Source of the DNA: a virus
Length of the DNA: 47,143 nucleotides
Virus record (IMG/VR): IMGVR_UViG_3300030107_005087
Location: 1 to 47,143 of that record
Reading direction: 5' to 3' (one strand)
Under the pieces are notes generated by a model. It was not told where the DNA came from. It saw only the letters and a program-made list of their open reading frames with translations, and did not search any database. This document shows positions 22,035 to 27,733 of the stretch, one piece after another. Every line of letters starts with the position of its first letter. The first letter of the stretch is position 1. The position numbers were made by a program, and so were the translations under genes.

Positions 22035-22232
22035 TTAGACGAGCGTTACTATCGCATCTCTGGCGATCTTGCCATCAATACATCCGCAGTACTCGTCGGT
22101 CTCGTAGTGAAAGAAAACCGTACCAGAATCTAACCACTCTCTAGGTTCCAGTACTCTCTCAATCGTTACTCGCTCTTGGTTATACATGAATGTATCACCT
22201 TCTTTGAGTCCGTTTGCTGTCATTGCTCCCAT
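22035..22232 (-). CDS. Small hypothetical protein
   Basis: The 65-residue protein (MGAMTANGLKEGDTF) has strands MYNQERVTIERVLEPREW, TVFFHYETDEYCGCIDG, a small beta-barrel-like layout with a CxC pair. It is headed by element copy 5 and stands alone between two leader elements, so it is expected to be translated from its own leader. No family recognised. Confidence 0.55.
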   Translation of the reverse strand: MGAMTANGLKEGDTFMYNQERVTIERVLEPREWLDSGTVFFHYETDEYCGCIDGKIARDAIVTLV

Positions 22233-22318
22233 GTATCCTCCTCATGGTGTTATGTCGGGATAGTTCCCGATCGTGCCCTGCCGGATCATGAATCCGGTGC
22301 CGACTAATCGGACAGGGC
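22229..22318 (-). promoter_or_regulatory. Repeated leader RNA element, copy 5
   Basis: Outer stem GCCCTG/CAGGGC, arm 1 CCGA-TTAG-TCGG, arm 2 CCGGA-TTCATGA-TCCGG, linker ACGA, hairpin TCGGGA-ACTA-TCCCGA, start hairpin CCATG/CATGG (5 bp) with AGGAGG in the loop. Confidence 0.8.
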
Positions 22319-22324
22319 GACCCA

Positions 22325-22549
22325 TTAGGACAGGTCGTACAAGCTGGTTAGAGCTTGCGTGATGTAGTTCTCAAGGTGGAGCTTGTCTTTCTCGCTACCC
22401 TTGAAGTCAACTACTGATTGATGAACGTCGCCACACTCCAGAGTCTCTAACCATTCGGTGTAGTACTCTTCGTCAGGAGCTCCTAGAGCTTCTGATTGAG
22501 CTTCGTCAATGTTCTCAATGATTTCTTCTAGTGTTAATGATATTCCCAT
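22325..22549 (-). CDS. Small acidic hypothetical protein
   Basis: The 74-residue acidic, mostly helical protein contains LTLEEIIENIDEAQSEAL, EYYTEWLETLECGDVHQSVVDFKG and a C-terminal helix NYITQALTSLYDL. Small acidic helical proteins from early phage regions often bind host enzymes; that is context only. It is headed by element copy 6. No family recognised. Confidence 0.55.
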   Translation of the reverse strand: MGISLTLEEIIENIDEAQSEALGAPDEEYYTEWLETLECGDVHQSVVDFKGSEKDKLHLENYITQALTSLYDLS

Positions 22550-22637
22550 GATTCCTCCTCATGGATAGTGTCAAGCGTTGTTGCTTGATCGTGAGCTAGG
22601 GGGTCATGAACCCCCAGCTGGTCTTACCAGTTAGCTC
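22546..22637 (-). promoter_or_regulatory. Repeated leader RNA element, copy 6
   Basis: Outer stem GAGCTA/TAGCTC, arm 1 CTGGT-AAG-ACCAG, arm 2 GGGGG-TTCATGA-CCCCC, linker ACGA, hairpin TCAAGC-AACAAC-GCTTGA, start hairpin CCATGA/TCATGG. The 5' strand of the outer stem includes the stop codon region of the upstream gene (22631). Confidence 0.82.
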
Positions 22638-22936
22638 GTTAGCTCTTCGCCACATACGAAGCAGTAGCCGTACTCGTCTTCTCGTGGATCCCATATTGCT
22701 GGGTCTTCACGAGATGGGTACAGGTACTCTCCATTGTGCTTAAGGAGAGGCATTTGCACTCCTTCGTCACTGAAGTCGCCATCTCTCTCGTCAATGAGAT
22801 CGTGAACCTCTTCAGGTGAATGTGACTTGCAGACATCAATGATCCAGCATGGTGCATGGTTTGGTCCTCCGAACTCTACGTCGTATTTCCGTCCATCAAC
22901 ATTGGTCATTGTTTCATATCTTATTGCTTGTGCCAT
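22631..22936 (-). CDS. Small acidic protein with C-terminal CxxC
   Basis: The 101-residue acidic protein has strands IRYETMTNVDGRKYDVEFGG, CWIIDVCKSHSPEEVHDL and ends EDEYGYCFVCGEEL, a rubredoxin-knuckle-like CxxCG. With Cys near residues 30 and 36 it could hold a metal. It is headed by element copy 7, and its own 3' end reaches into copy 6. Function unknown. Confidence 0.55.
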   Translation of the reverse strand: MAQAIRYETMTNVDGRKYDVEFGGPNHAPCWIIDVCKSHSPEEVHDLIDERDGDFSDEGVQMPLLKHNGEYLYPSREDPAIWDPREDEYGYCFVCGEELTS

Positions 22937-23026
22937 GTGTCCTCCTCATGGATAATTGCCTAGGGTGAATCCCTAGATCGTGCTCTGCCCAGTCGTGAAC
23001 TGGGAGCCGGTCTTACCGGTCAGAGC
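22933..23026 (-). promoter_or_regulatory. Repeated leader RNA element, copy 7
   Basis: Outer stem GCTCTG/CAGAGC, arm 1 CCGGT-AAG-ACCGG, arm 2 CCCAG-TTCACGA-CTGGG, linker ACGA, hairpin TCTAGGG-ATTCA-CCCTAGG, start hairpin CCATG/CATGG with AGGAGG in the loop. Confidence 0.82.
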
Positions 23027-23032
23027 TCGCCA

Positions 23033-23263
23033 TTAGACGATCTTGGCTAGCAGTGTGAATGCTTCGCCCATCTTGTTGTTCATGGCATCTTCATCATTGA
23101 AGTAGTCAGCTACATCTTCTATCACTGCACTCTTGAGTGTTTGGTCAAGCCCGATGTCTACTTGGTGGTAGTCAGCCCAAGCTCTTGCATCTACTTCCAC
23201 AACCATGGTCACTCGCATCTGGAATGTGGTTGCTTTCTTTGTTGGTGTTTCTGTTGTTGTCAT
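23033..23263 (-). CDS. Small hypothetical protein
   Basis: The 76-residue protein has a Thr/Lys-rich start (TTTETPTKKATTF), strand MRVTMVVEVDARAWADYH, then helical IGLDQTLKSAVIEDVADYFNDEDAMN and GEAFTLLAKIV. A strand plus two helices is likely. It is headed by element copy 8 and lies alone between two elements. No family recognised. Confidence 0.55.
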   Translation of the reverse strand: MTTTETPTKKATTFQMRVTMVVEVDARAWADYHQVDIGLDQTLKSAVIEDVADYFNDEDAMNNKMGEAFTLLAKIV

Positions 23264-23351
23264 GGATCCTCCTCCATGGTTGTGTCAGGGACAGTTCCCT
23301 GATCGTGGACTAGGGAGTCATGAACTCCCTGCCGGTCTTACCGGTTAGCCC
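23261..23351 (-). promoter_or_regulatory. Repeated leader RNA element, copy 8
   Basis: Outer stem GGGCTA/TAGTCC (one G-U pair), arm 1 CCGGT-AAG-ACCGG, arm 2 GGGAG-TTCATGA-CTCCC, linker ACGA, hairpin TCAGGGA-ACTG-TCCCTGA, start hairpin CATGG/CCATG around AGGAGGAT. The outer stem includes the last base of the upstream gene's stop codon. Confidence 0.82.
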
Positions 23352-23794
23352 TAGAGCTCACCTGCCTGCCTCAGAGCGTGCCTGAGGTAGTAATGGTTTC
23401 TCATGTCGGTGCCTGAGTTTGCCCACTGTCGCAATGTGCTTGTAGGCACTGGATTGCTTCGTGAGTAGTAGCTCCTTGTTTGATACTTCCAGACTAGGTG
23501 ACTGAACTCTTCATCACGTTGAGCTTGAATGATTTCCTTAGCTCGTGCTACCTGCTCTGGTGTGAGCTTTCGGCTCTTGTTTCCAGATACTCGGAAGGCT
23601 TCATTCTTGACCTCATGGTATGTGGTCCAGAATATGTGTGACGCTGTTCCAGCAATGGCTCGGTGGGGTGAGCTTCCACTGAAGATAAGCCCAGTTTCAG
23701 CTTCTAGTTCCAATGCTCGTGCTTGAACTTCACCAGTCCCGACCTTGGCATTTCCTAGCTTGGTTGCTTCGTTGATTATTGCTTGGTTGTTCAT
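23351..23794 (-). CDS. Hypothetical helical protein
   Basis: The 147-residue protein is largely helical: IINEATKLGNAKVGTGEVQARALELEAE (in segments), HIFWTTYHEVKNEAFRV, KLTPEQVARAKEIIQAQRDEEFSHLVWKY, and a basic Tyr-rich end (RNHYYLRHALRQAGEL). The residues LTPEQVARAKEII resemble a helical DNA-binding or adaptor segment, but no HTH is firm. It is headed by element copy 9. Function unknown. Confidence 0.55.
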   Translation of the reverse strand: MNNQAIINEATKLGNAKVGTGEVQARALELEAETGLIFSGSSPHRAIAGTASHIFWTTYHEVKNEAFRVSGNKSRKLTPEQVARAKEIIQAQRDEEFSHLVWKYQTRSYYSRSNPVPTSTLRQWANSGTDMRNHYYLRHALRQAGEL

Positions 23795-23881
23795 GGATCC
23801 TCCTCCATGGTTGTTGTCGGCACTGTTGCCGATCGTGAGTAGGGGAGCATTGCACTCCCCAGCAGGCTAGTTCCTGAACTC
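23792..23881 (-). promoter_or_regulatory. Repeated leader RNA element, copy 9 (most divergent)
   Basis: Outer stem reduced to GAGT/ACTC, arm 1 CAGG-AACTAG-CCTG, arm 2 GGGGAG-TGCAATG-CTCCCC, linker ACGA, hairpin TCGGCA-ACAG-TGCCGA, start hairpin CATGG/CCATG. The outer stem and arm 1 use the last codons and TAG stop of the upstream gene (23867), so pairing is kept within coding sequence. Confidence 0.72.
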
Positions 23882-24235
23882 TGAGAACAGCTGATACGAG
23901 CTAACGTATACGTTGGCCATGTGCTCTTGATATGCAGTGATGCGGTCGCCACGGTAGTAGCCATCAGGACCTTGCACTGCCCTGTCGTAGTAGACAGCCC
24001 AGTAACCTTCGTCATCGTCGCCTTTAACAAGCCCCTTCTCAACGAGGATGCTTAGCACCTGATCAAACTTCTCACGAGTCACTTCAACAAGTGAGTTGTC
24101 GTTGAAATCACGAAGAACTGTCTGCTCTTTGACGAATGACCAAAGGCTCTGTTCTCCGCATGGTTGCATAGCTTCTAGATGAAGCATGAGCATGTCGGCG
24201 ATTGCTTCTGCATGTGGTTTAAATTTACGGTTCAT
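23867..24235 (-). CDS. Hypothetical protein, possible winged helix
   Basis: The 122-residue protein has helices PHAEAIADMLMLHLEAM and then LVEVTREKFDQVLSILVEKGLVKGDDDEGYWAVYY, a helix-helix-hairpin order like the recognition part of a winged-helix domain (about 48-82), then a polar C-terminus. DNA binding is therefore possible. It is headed by element copy 10 and its 3' end forms part of copy 9. Confidence 0.55.
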   Translation of the reverse strand: MNRKFKPHAEAIADMLMLHLEAMQPCGEQSLWSFVKEQTVLRDFNDNSLVEVTREKFDQVLSILVEKGLVKGDDDEGYWAVYYDRAVQGPDGYYRGDRITAYQEHMANVYVSSYQLFSEFRN

Positions 24236-24322
24236 GGATCCTCCTCCATTGTTGCCTAGGGCTAGTCCCTAGATCGTGGACTGGGGAGTCACGAGCTCCC
24301 CTGCCGATCTTATCGGTAGTCC
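24234..24322 (-). promoter_or_regulatory. Repeated leader RNA element, copy 10
   Basis: Outer stem GGACT/AGTCC, arm 1 CCGAT-AAG-ATCGG, arm 2 GGGGAG around loop CTCGTGA, linker ACGA, hairpin TCTAGGG-ACTAG-CCCTAGG, start hairpin ATGG/CCAT (one outer pair lost). Its 5' part overlaps the last 13 bases of the gene at 24310. Confidence 0.8.
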
Positions 24323-24471
24323 TGATCACCAAAGTGATCACGGTTCTTGAACAAGCTCCAGCGATCCTGAAGCTTCGTCAAATTACTTACTCCGTACCGG
24401 TTTTCCCAGCCTAGGGCTATCCACCCTAGGTTGAGGCCAATCAGTACATACAATGTGATTGTGATTGCCAT
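24310..24471 (-). CDS. Small membrane protein, first gene of the early operon
   Basis: The 53-residue frame starts with ATG at 24471 behind AGGAGG and ends with TAA inside element copy 10. Residues about 3-21 (ITITLYVLIGLNLGWIALG) form one membrane segment; the rest is polar and basic (WENRYGVSNLTKLQDRWSLF). It is the first gene after the ribozyme-like fold. The start codon lies in a 5-bp CATGC/GCATG hairpin like those of its neighbours, which supports translation. Function unknown. Confidence 0.6.
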   Translation of the reverse strand: MAITITLYVLIGLNLGWIALGWENRYGVSNLTKLQDRWSLFKNRDHFGDQDYR

Positions 24472-24487
24472 GCTGTCCTCCTGCATG
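24469..24487 (-). promoter_or_regulatory. Start-codon hairpin (SD in loop) without three-way junction
   Basis: CATGC/GCATG pairs around AGGAGGACA, so the ribosome site is looped out and the ATG is in the stem, exactly as in the ten full elements. Here it directly follows the ribozyme-like fold. Confidence 0.65.
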
Positions 24488-24543
24488 TGAGTTTCTTGAG
24501 CCCCAGAGTGGGGCCCTCATCAGTGTGTTAATTCACAGACTCA
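24488..24543 (-). ncRNA. Hammerhead-ribozyme-like fold (type III layout)
   Basis: Minus strand in order: TGAGT then C (GTC cleavage triplet), stem I TGTG-AATTAA-CACA, the core CTGATGA, stem II GGGCCCC-ACTCT-GGGGCTC, then AA, GAA and ACTCA, which pairs with TGAGT as stem III. All three helices, both conserved core strands and the GUC site are in the right order. The flaw is two extra A residues between stem II and the GAA core strand, which could weaken or alter cleavage. A cut would fall after the C at 24538, separating upstream RNA from the operon mRNA. Stem II alone could also pair in a competing way. Confidence 0.55.
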
Positions 24544-25134
24544 TTGAGACAAGGAGGAGCGTCGGCACACAGTACCGAAACTGAGGTGAGGAAAGCCTCC
24601 ACTGTCATCAGTCACCAGCTGGATAATTGGCTGGTCTCAATTCTGCTTTGATCTGGCGATCATACTCCGAGGCGGTGACACTGAATATGTTTCGGATACC
24701 TACTCGCCTCGTCCCTGTGATGTCTTGGATGGGCTGGTTTAGCATTACTGCCAAGTGCCTCTAGATCCGAAGATCGCCTTTGCCCAACATCTCAGGGAGT
24801 CAACAGCTTTCGCTCACTCTCCTGCACCGGCTACTTCCCAGATCTGAAAGACCAAGGTTTTGCCAGCTACTCCAGTGTCCTCCGTGTGTCCCACGGCTGA
24901 AGCAATTCCCCAATCCTTGAACTTTCGCCCTTGGTATTAATTCCTGCTCCTGTCGCTGACCGCCTTGCCTTACCTCAGCAGTCTCCAGAAGCCCTTGGGC
25001 TACTCGTCCGATGTTCTCGGATCAAGTTTGTCAAGATCACCGCCCCTTGGCGCTTGAGGGAACCGGTACTGAACCCTTGGTGCTTGACCTCGGAGCTCAG
25101 GGACCTATCTGCGGTGTGAAATCCGATATGAGAT
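24544..25134 (-). ncRNA. Candidate large structured non-coding RNA (about 590 nt)
   Basis: No convincing gene lies here on either strand, but the minus strand is dense in hairpins: ACCAGC/GCTGGT (24614-24635), CGAGGCG/CGCCTCG (24668-24711), GATC-TTCG-GATC (24764-24775, a C(UUCG)G loop), CAGG-GAGT arm with an AGC-GAAA-GCT tip (24793-24824, GNRA loop), CCGTG/CACGG (24882-24896). The GNRA and UUCG loops read correctly only on the minus strand. A promoter-like site lies just upstream and the ribozyme-like fold just downstream. Size, phage setting and ornate folding recall GOLLD or ROOL RNAs; identity was not tested. Confidence 0.5.
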
Positions 25135-25162
25135 ACCTTAACGCATATCCGTCTTTTTTCAA
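25135..25162 (-). promoter_or_regulatory. Candidate minus-strand promoter for the ncRNA/early operon
   Basis: On the minus strand TTGAAA (25162-25157) and TAAGGT (25140-25135) are 16 bases apart, a sigma-70-like pair with an actinobacterial TAnnnT -10. Start would be near 25128, where the hairpin-rich region begins. The plus strand here could also form a terminator (GATATG/CATATC then six T at 25154-25159). Confidence 0.35.
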
Positions 25163-25322
25163 CGTTTTTGTTGGGATTTTTTCAAACAACTCTCTGACCA
25201 GCACAAACACAGGCTCTTGTCACAGCGAAATCAAGGCACATTGAGCACAAACATTGAAACACGACCCCGACCTAGGTCCCCAGCAACACCCCCTTAGCCA
25301 GACAAATACTTGAGCTCTCAGG

Positions 25323-25394
25323 ACCGGATGGATCGGATCGGATTTGTCCGGTACTGGTTCCGCTGGGAGCCGGATCGGATCGGATCGGGGGGGA
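25323..25394 (+). repeat. GGATC pentamer repeats with G-run
   Basis: GGATC is repeated head-to-tail near 25329-25343 and at 25372-25388, and the second cluster runs into seven G (25387-25393), followed by AGGGTGG. ACCGGA (25323-25328) and TCCGGT (25347-25352) make a 6-bp stem around the first cluster. A second G-rich stretch lies at 25436-25447. These may be iterons, a terminase recognition tract or G-quadruplex-prone DNA. Confidence 0.6.
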
Positions 25395-25554
25395 GGGTGG
25401 ACGGTTCAGGATCAATGATCTGGATCTGGGTTCATGGGGTAGGGGGGTCCATAAGATTCGGTTCGGAACATCATAGGAAACCCTTCACAGGATGTGGGTG
25501 ACAAACTGACATGAGTCAAGATCCAGTAATTCCACTGTCATTTTATGTCTAGCT

Positions 25555-25573
25555 ACCAAAACTTCGTTTTGGT
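25555..25573. other. 8-bp hairpin ACCAAAAC/GTTTTGGT
   Basis: A perfect 8-bp stem with a 3-base loop TTC (or 7 bp with CTTCG). No T-run follows directly; a T7 run occurs about 27 bases later (25600). It might be a bidirectional terminator or a protein-binding site. Confidence 0.45.
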
Positions 25574-25621
25574 GGACCTGGTACCGTACCGTTCCGTTCG
25601 TTTTTTTACATAGTACTGATA

Positions 25622-25647
25622 CCGGTTAGGGGATCAAACCGGCTTTT
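25622..25647 (+). terminator. Weak terminator-like hairpin
   Basis: CCGGTT and AACCGG (6 bp) enclose a 9-base loop and are followed by CTTTT. The T-run is short, so termination would be weak. It lies in front of the terminase leader. Confidence 0.3.
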
Positions 25648-25686
25648 GTCACAATGACGGATGTGTCTGAGCATGCTACTCACGGA

Positions 25687-25760
25687 AGCGCCTTCGGTAG
25701 GGTTCCACCCTAGTCCTATACAGAAGCTCTGCTTCTACCGGCGTATTTCGCTCCGGCGCT
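25687..25760 (+). ncRNA. Candidate multi-branch leader structure before terminase
   Basis: AGCGCC (25687-25692) pairs with GGCGCT (25755-25760) and encloses hairpins TAGGGT-TCC-ACCCTA (25698-25712) and AGAAGC-TCT-GCTTCT (25722-25736), plus a weak GCG-TATTT-CGC. The 74-nt size and branch count look like a cloverleaf, but there is no 5-bp T-arm with a TTCRA loop, so it is not a normal tRNA. It may regulate the terminase operon or act in packaging. Confidence 0.35.
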
Positions 25761-25840
25761 AATCCCCCGATTTCACAAGGTTCTCAGATTGTAAGGTTAT
25801 TCTATACCATACGCCCACGCTGTGTCCACAGTTAGGGTAA

Positions 25841-25846
25841 TATAAT
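25841..25846 (+). promoter_or_regulatory. TATAAT box three bases before terminase start
   Basis: A perfect -10 hexamer lies so close to the ATG at 25850 that a normal start point (about 25853) would fall inside the gene. No -35 is clear. It could be a leaderless-type or chance site; another promoter further upstream may serve the gene. Confidence 0.25.
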
Positions 25847-25849
25847 GAC

Positions 25850-27733
25850 ATGAATAAAAAGTACGAAAAATGGTCTAAAGCACGACGTTTTGAAGCTGCA
25901 GTTGCTAAGGTACTAGATGAGGGCTGGACTCAGACAGAGGCAGCCGAAATTTTCGGCGTTTCACGCCAACATCTAAACAAAAAGGTAAAGGAAGCTAGAC
26001 ATGAACAAAGTGAACGAGTTGAGTCCATTAAACAGGAGGCCATTAAAGCCGGTCCGCTTGACAAACAAGAAAGAAGGGTCGGGACTTTCACCGAGTTTTG
26101 CGATACTTATTTTCAAAACTGGATATGTCCAGACTGTGGCGTTCATCACGAAACTCCGGGATTCCATCAAGACATGGCTGAGGCGATTACGGGAGATTAT
26201 CGCAGGGTTGTAATTAACTGCCCACCATACCATTCTAAATCTACACTTGTTACGGTATGGCACACTGTATACGACATTTGCCGTAACCCTAACCTAAGAA
26301 CCCTACTGGTATCCAAGTCCTTGCCCTTTGCAAGGACGTTCATGCACAGCATCACCGAGATGCTGACAAACCCCGAATTATATGGGGATGGGCCTAATCT
26401 TATTGATGATTGGGGTCCTTTTAAGCCTGAGGGCCAGTCAACTTGGTCTTCTGAGCAGATTTACGTTTCTAATCGTACTGGTGCTGAGAAAGACCCGACT
26501 GTTGCTGTTTTGGGTGTTGGTCAGCAAATATATGGTCGTCGTGCCGATGTTATTAAATTTGACGACGTTGCTACGCTAGACAATATGAGAAACCCTGACA
26601 GGGTGTCTGCTATGCTTGAGTGGTTTGACAAAGAAGCTTTGTCTCGTATTGGGCGCTCTGGTAAAGCCATTTGGATTGGAACTCGTGTCCAACCCGGTGA
26701 TATTTATTCTACGCTGGCCATGAGACAAAATTACAAGGTTTTGAAGTACCCATGTATTCATGATGAAACTACAGAGCGTACTTTGTGGCCTGAGCACTTT
26801 CCTTATGAGCAAGCGCTTATTCACAAGAACGAAATGAGGCCTGCCGACTTTCAGCTGATTTATCAGCAGGTTGACATTCCGGGTGCAGGTGCTTCGTTTA
26901 CTGAAGAGATGATTGATGCCTCTAAAGACACTAGTCGTGTAGCAGGACACTATGACACCAGTTGGCGTTTGATAGCTGGCCTTGACCCTGCAGGCGGCAA
27001 TAAGGGATCTGGGTTTACAGCTTTTACTTTGTTAGGCGTTGACCTTGCTACTCAGAAACGGTATTTGATTGATTCTGTTGCCGTTAAGCAAATGAAAGCC
27101 CCTCAAATGAAACAACAGATTTTGGAGTGGACTGACAGGTATCCCATTTATGAATGGCGTGTAGAGTCTAATGGTGTCCAATCTCAAATCATTCAATATG
27201 ATGTTGAGCTTGTGCAGGAGCTGGCCAAGAGAGGCGTTCGTGTAGTGCCCCACCAGACACATGGCAACAAGTGGGATCCACAGTTTGGTGTGGAGTCTAT
27301 GGCCCCTTTGATGGAGACTGGTTTGTTTTCTATGCCTTGGGGTAATCAGCCTACAACGGCAGTGTTTCAGCCTATGATTGATGAGCTTATTGCGTTCCCT
27401 ATGGGAACTGTATCTGACAGGGTTATGTCGTTGTGGTTTGCTGACTTGGGTGTTCGTGATTTAGTAAAGCGAGCTCATTTGCCTATGTTCCATGAAAGGA
27501 TGCATGTCCCTAATCGCATTAAGCGCAAGCGACGTGTGGTAGACTTTCACAATCGTGAAGTAAGAGGTATTAGATTGCAGGATCAACGACCGGGGCATAT
27601 GTCTCGTGCGGCCAGTGGTTATAGGCGGCAAACTGTTGGTAATGCTATGGATCATAGTGCTGTTGAAGAATACGAAATAGAGAATGGTCCGCAACCGATG
27701 AACATTGACCCACAAATATGGAGCGAAGATTGA
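25850..27733 (+). CDS. terL: Terminase large subunit with N-terminal HTH
   Basis: The 627-residue packaging motor has an N-terminal HTH (WTQTEAAEIFGVSRQHLNKKVKEA, about 26-49), probably DNA-recognition that usually sits in the small subunit, since no separate small terminase is seen. The ATPase has a Walker A-like PPYHSKSTL (about 124-132) and Walker B-like VIKFDDVA (about 233-240). The RNase H-like nuclease follows, with LDPAGGNKGSG near 378 and DSVAVKQ near 405. TGA at 27731 sits at the edge of a 7-bp GACAAAA/TTTTGTC hairpin. It opens the late rightward operon. Confidence 0.9.
   Translation: MNKKYEKWSKARRFEAAVAKVLDEGWTQTEAAEIFGVSRQHLNKKVKEARHEQSERVESIKQEAIKAGPLDKQERRVGTFTEFCDTYFQNWICPDCGVHHETPGFHQDMAEAITGDYRRVVINCPPYHSKSTLVTVWHTVYDICRNPNLRTLLVSKSLPFARTFMHSITEMLTNPELYGDGPNLIDDWGPFKPEGQSTWSSEQIYVSNRTGAEKDPTVAVLGVGQQIYGRRADVIKFDDVATLDNMRNPDRVSAMLEWFDKEALSRIGRSGKAIWIGTRVQPGDIYSTLAMRQNYKVLKYPCIHDETTERTLWPEHFPYEQALIHKNEMRPADFQLIYQQVDIPGAGASFTEEMIDASKDTSRVAGHYDTSWRLIAGLDPAGGNKGSGFTAFTLLGVDLATQKRYLIDSVAVKQMKAPQMKQQILEWTDRYPIYEWRVESNGVQSQIIQYDVELVQELAKRGVRVVPHQTHGNKWDPQFGVESMAPLMETGLFSMPWGNQPTTAVFQPMIDELIAFPMGTVSDRVMSLWFADLGVRDLVKRAHLPMFHERMHVPNRIKRKRRVVDFHNREVRGIRLQDQRPGHMSRAASGYRRQTVGNAMDHSAVEEYEIENGPQPMNIDPQIWSED

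Larger units (their letters stand above)
25163..25849. other. Gene-free divergence region (candidate origin or packaging region)
   Basis: The 690 bases between the leftward early operon and the rightward terminase operon hold no supported gene. They contain GGATC repeats, G-runs, and several hairpins described separately. A gene-poor, repeat-rich stretch directly upstream of the terminase gene is where phages often keep pac/cos sites or an origin, which is inference from location. Confidence 0.45.

Noticed and set aside
19978-24322. CRISPR-like repeat array
   Set aside because: The copies lie one per gene with coding sequence between them, and they vary in sequence while keeping pairing; there are no spacers or cas genes.
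24931-25244. Two plus-strand frames of 62 and 77 codons in the candidate ncRNA region
   Set aside because: They overlap each other, have no ribosome sites and no domain-like composition; structure on the minus strand explains the region better.
25310-25501. 63-codon plus-strand frame through the GGATC repeats
   Set aside because: The translation is only the pentamer repeat read as amino acids, with no ribosome site and odd composition.
25687-25760. tRNA gene
   Set aside because: Size and branching are suggestive, but there is no 5-bp T-arm with a TTCRA loop, no proper anticodon arm and the acceptor stem is only 6 bp. No other tRNA was seen by eye in the window.
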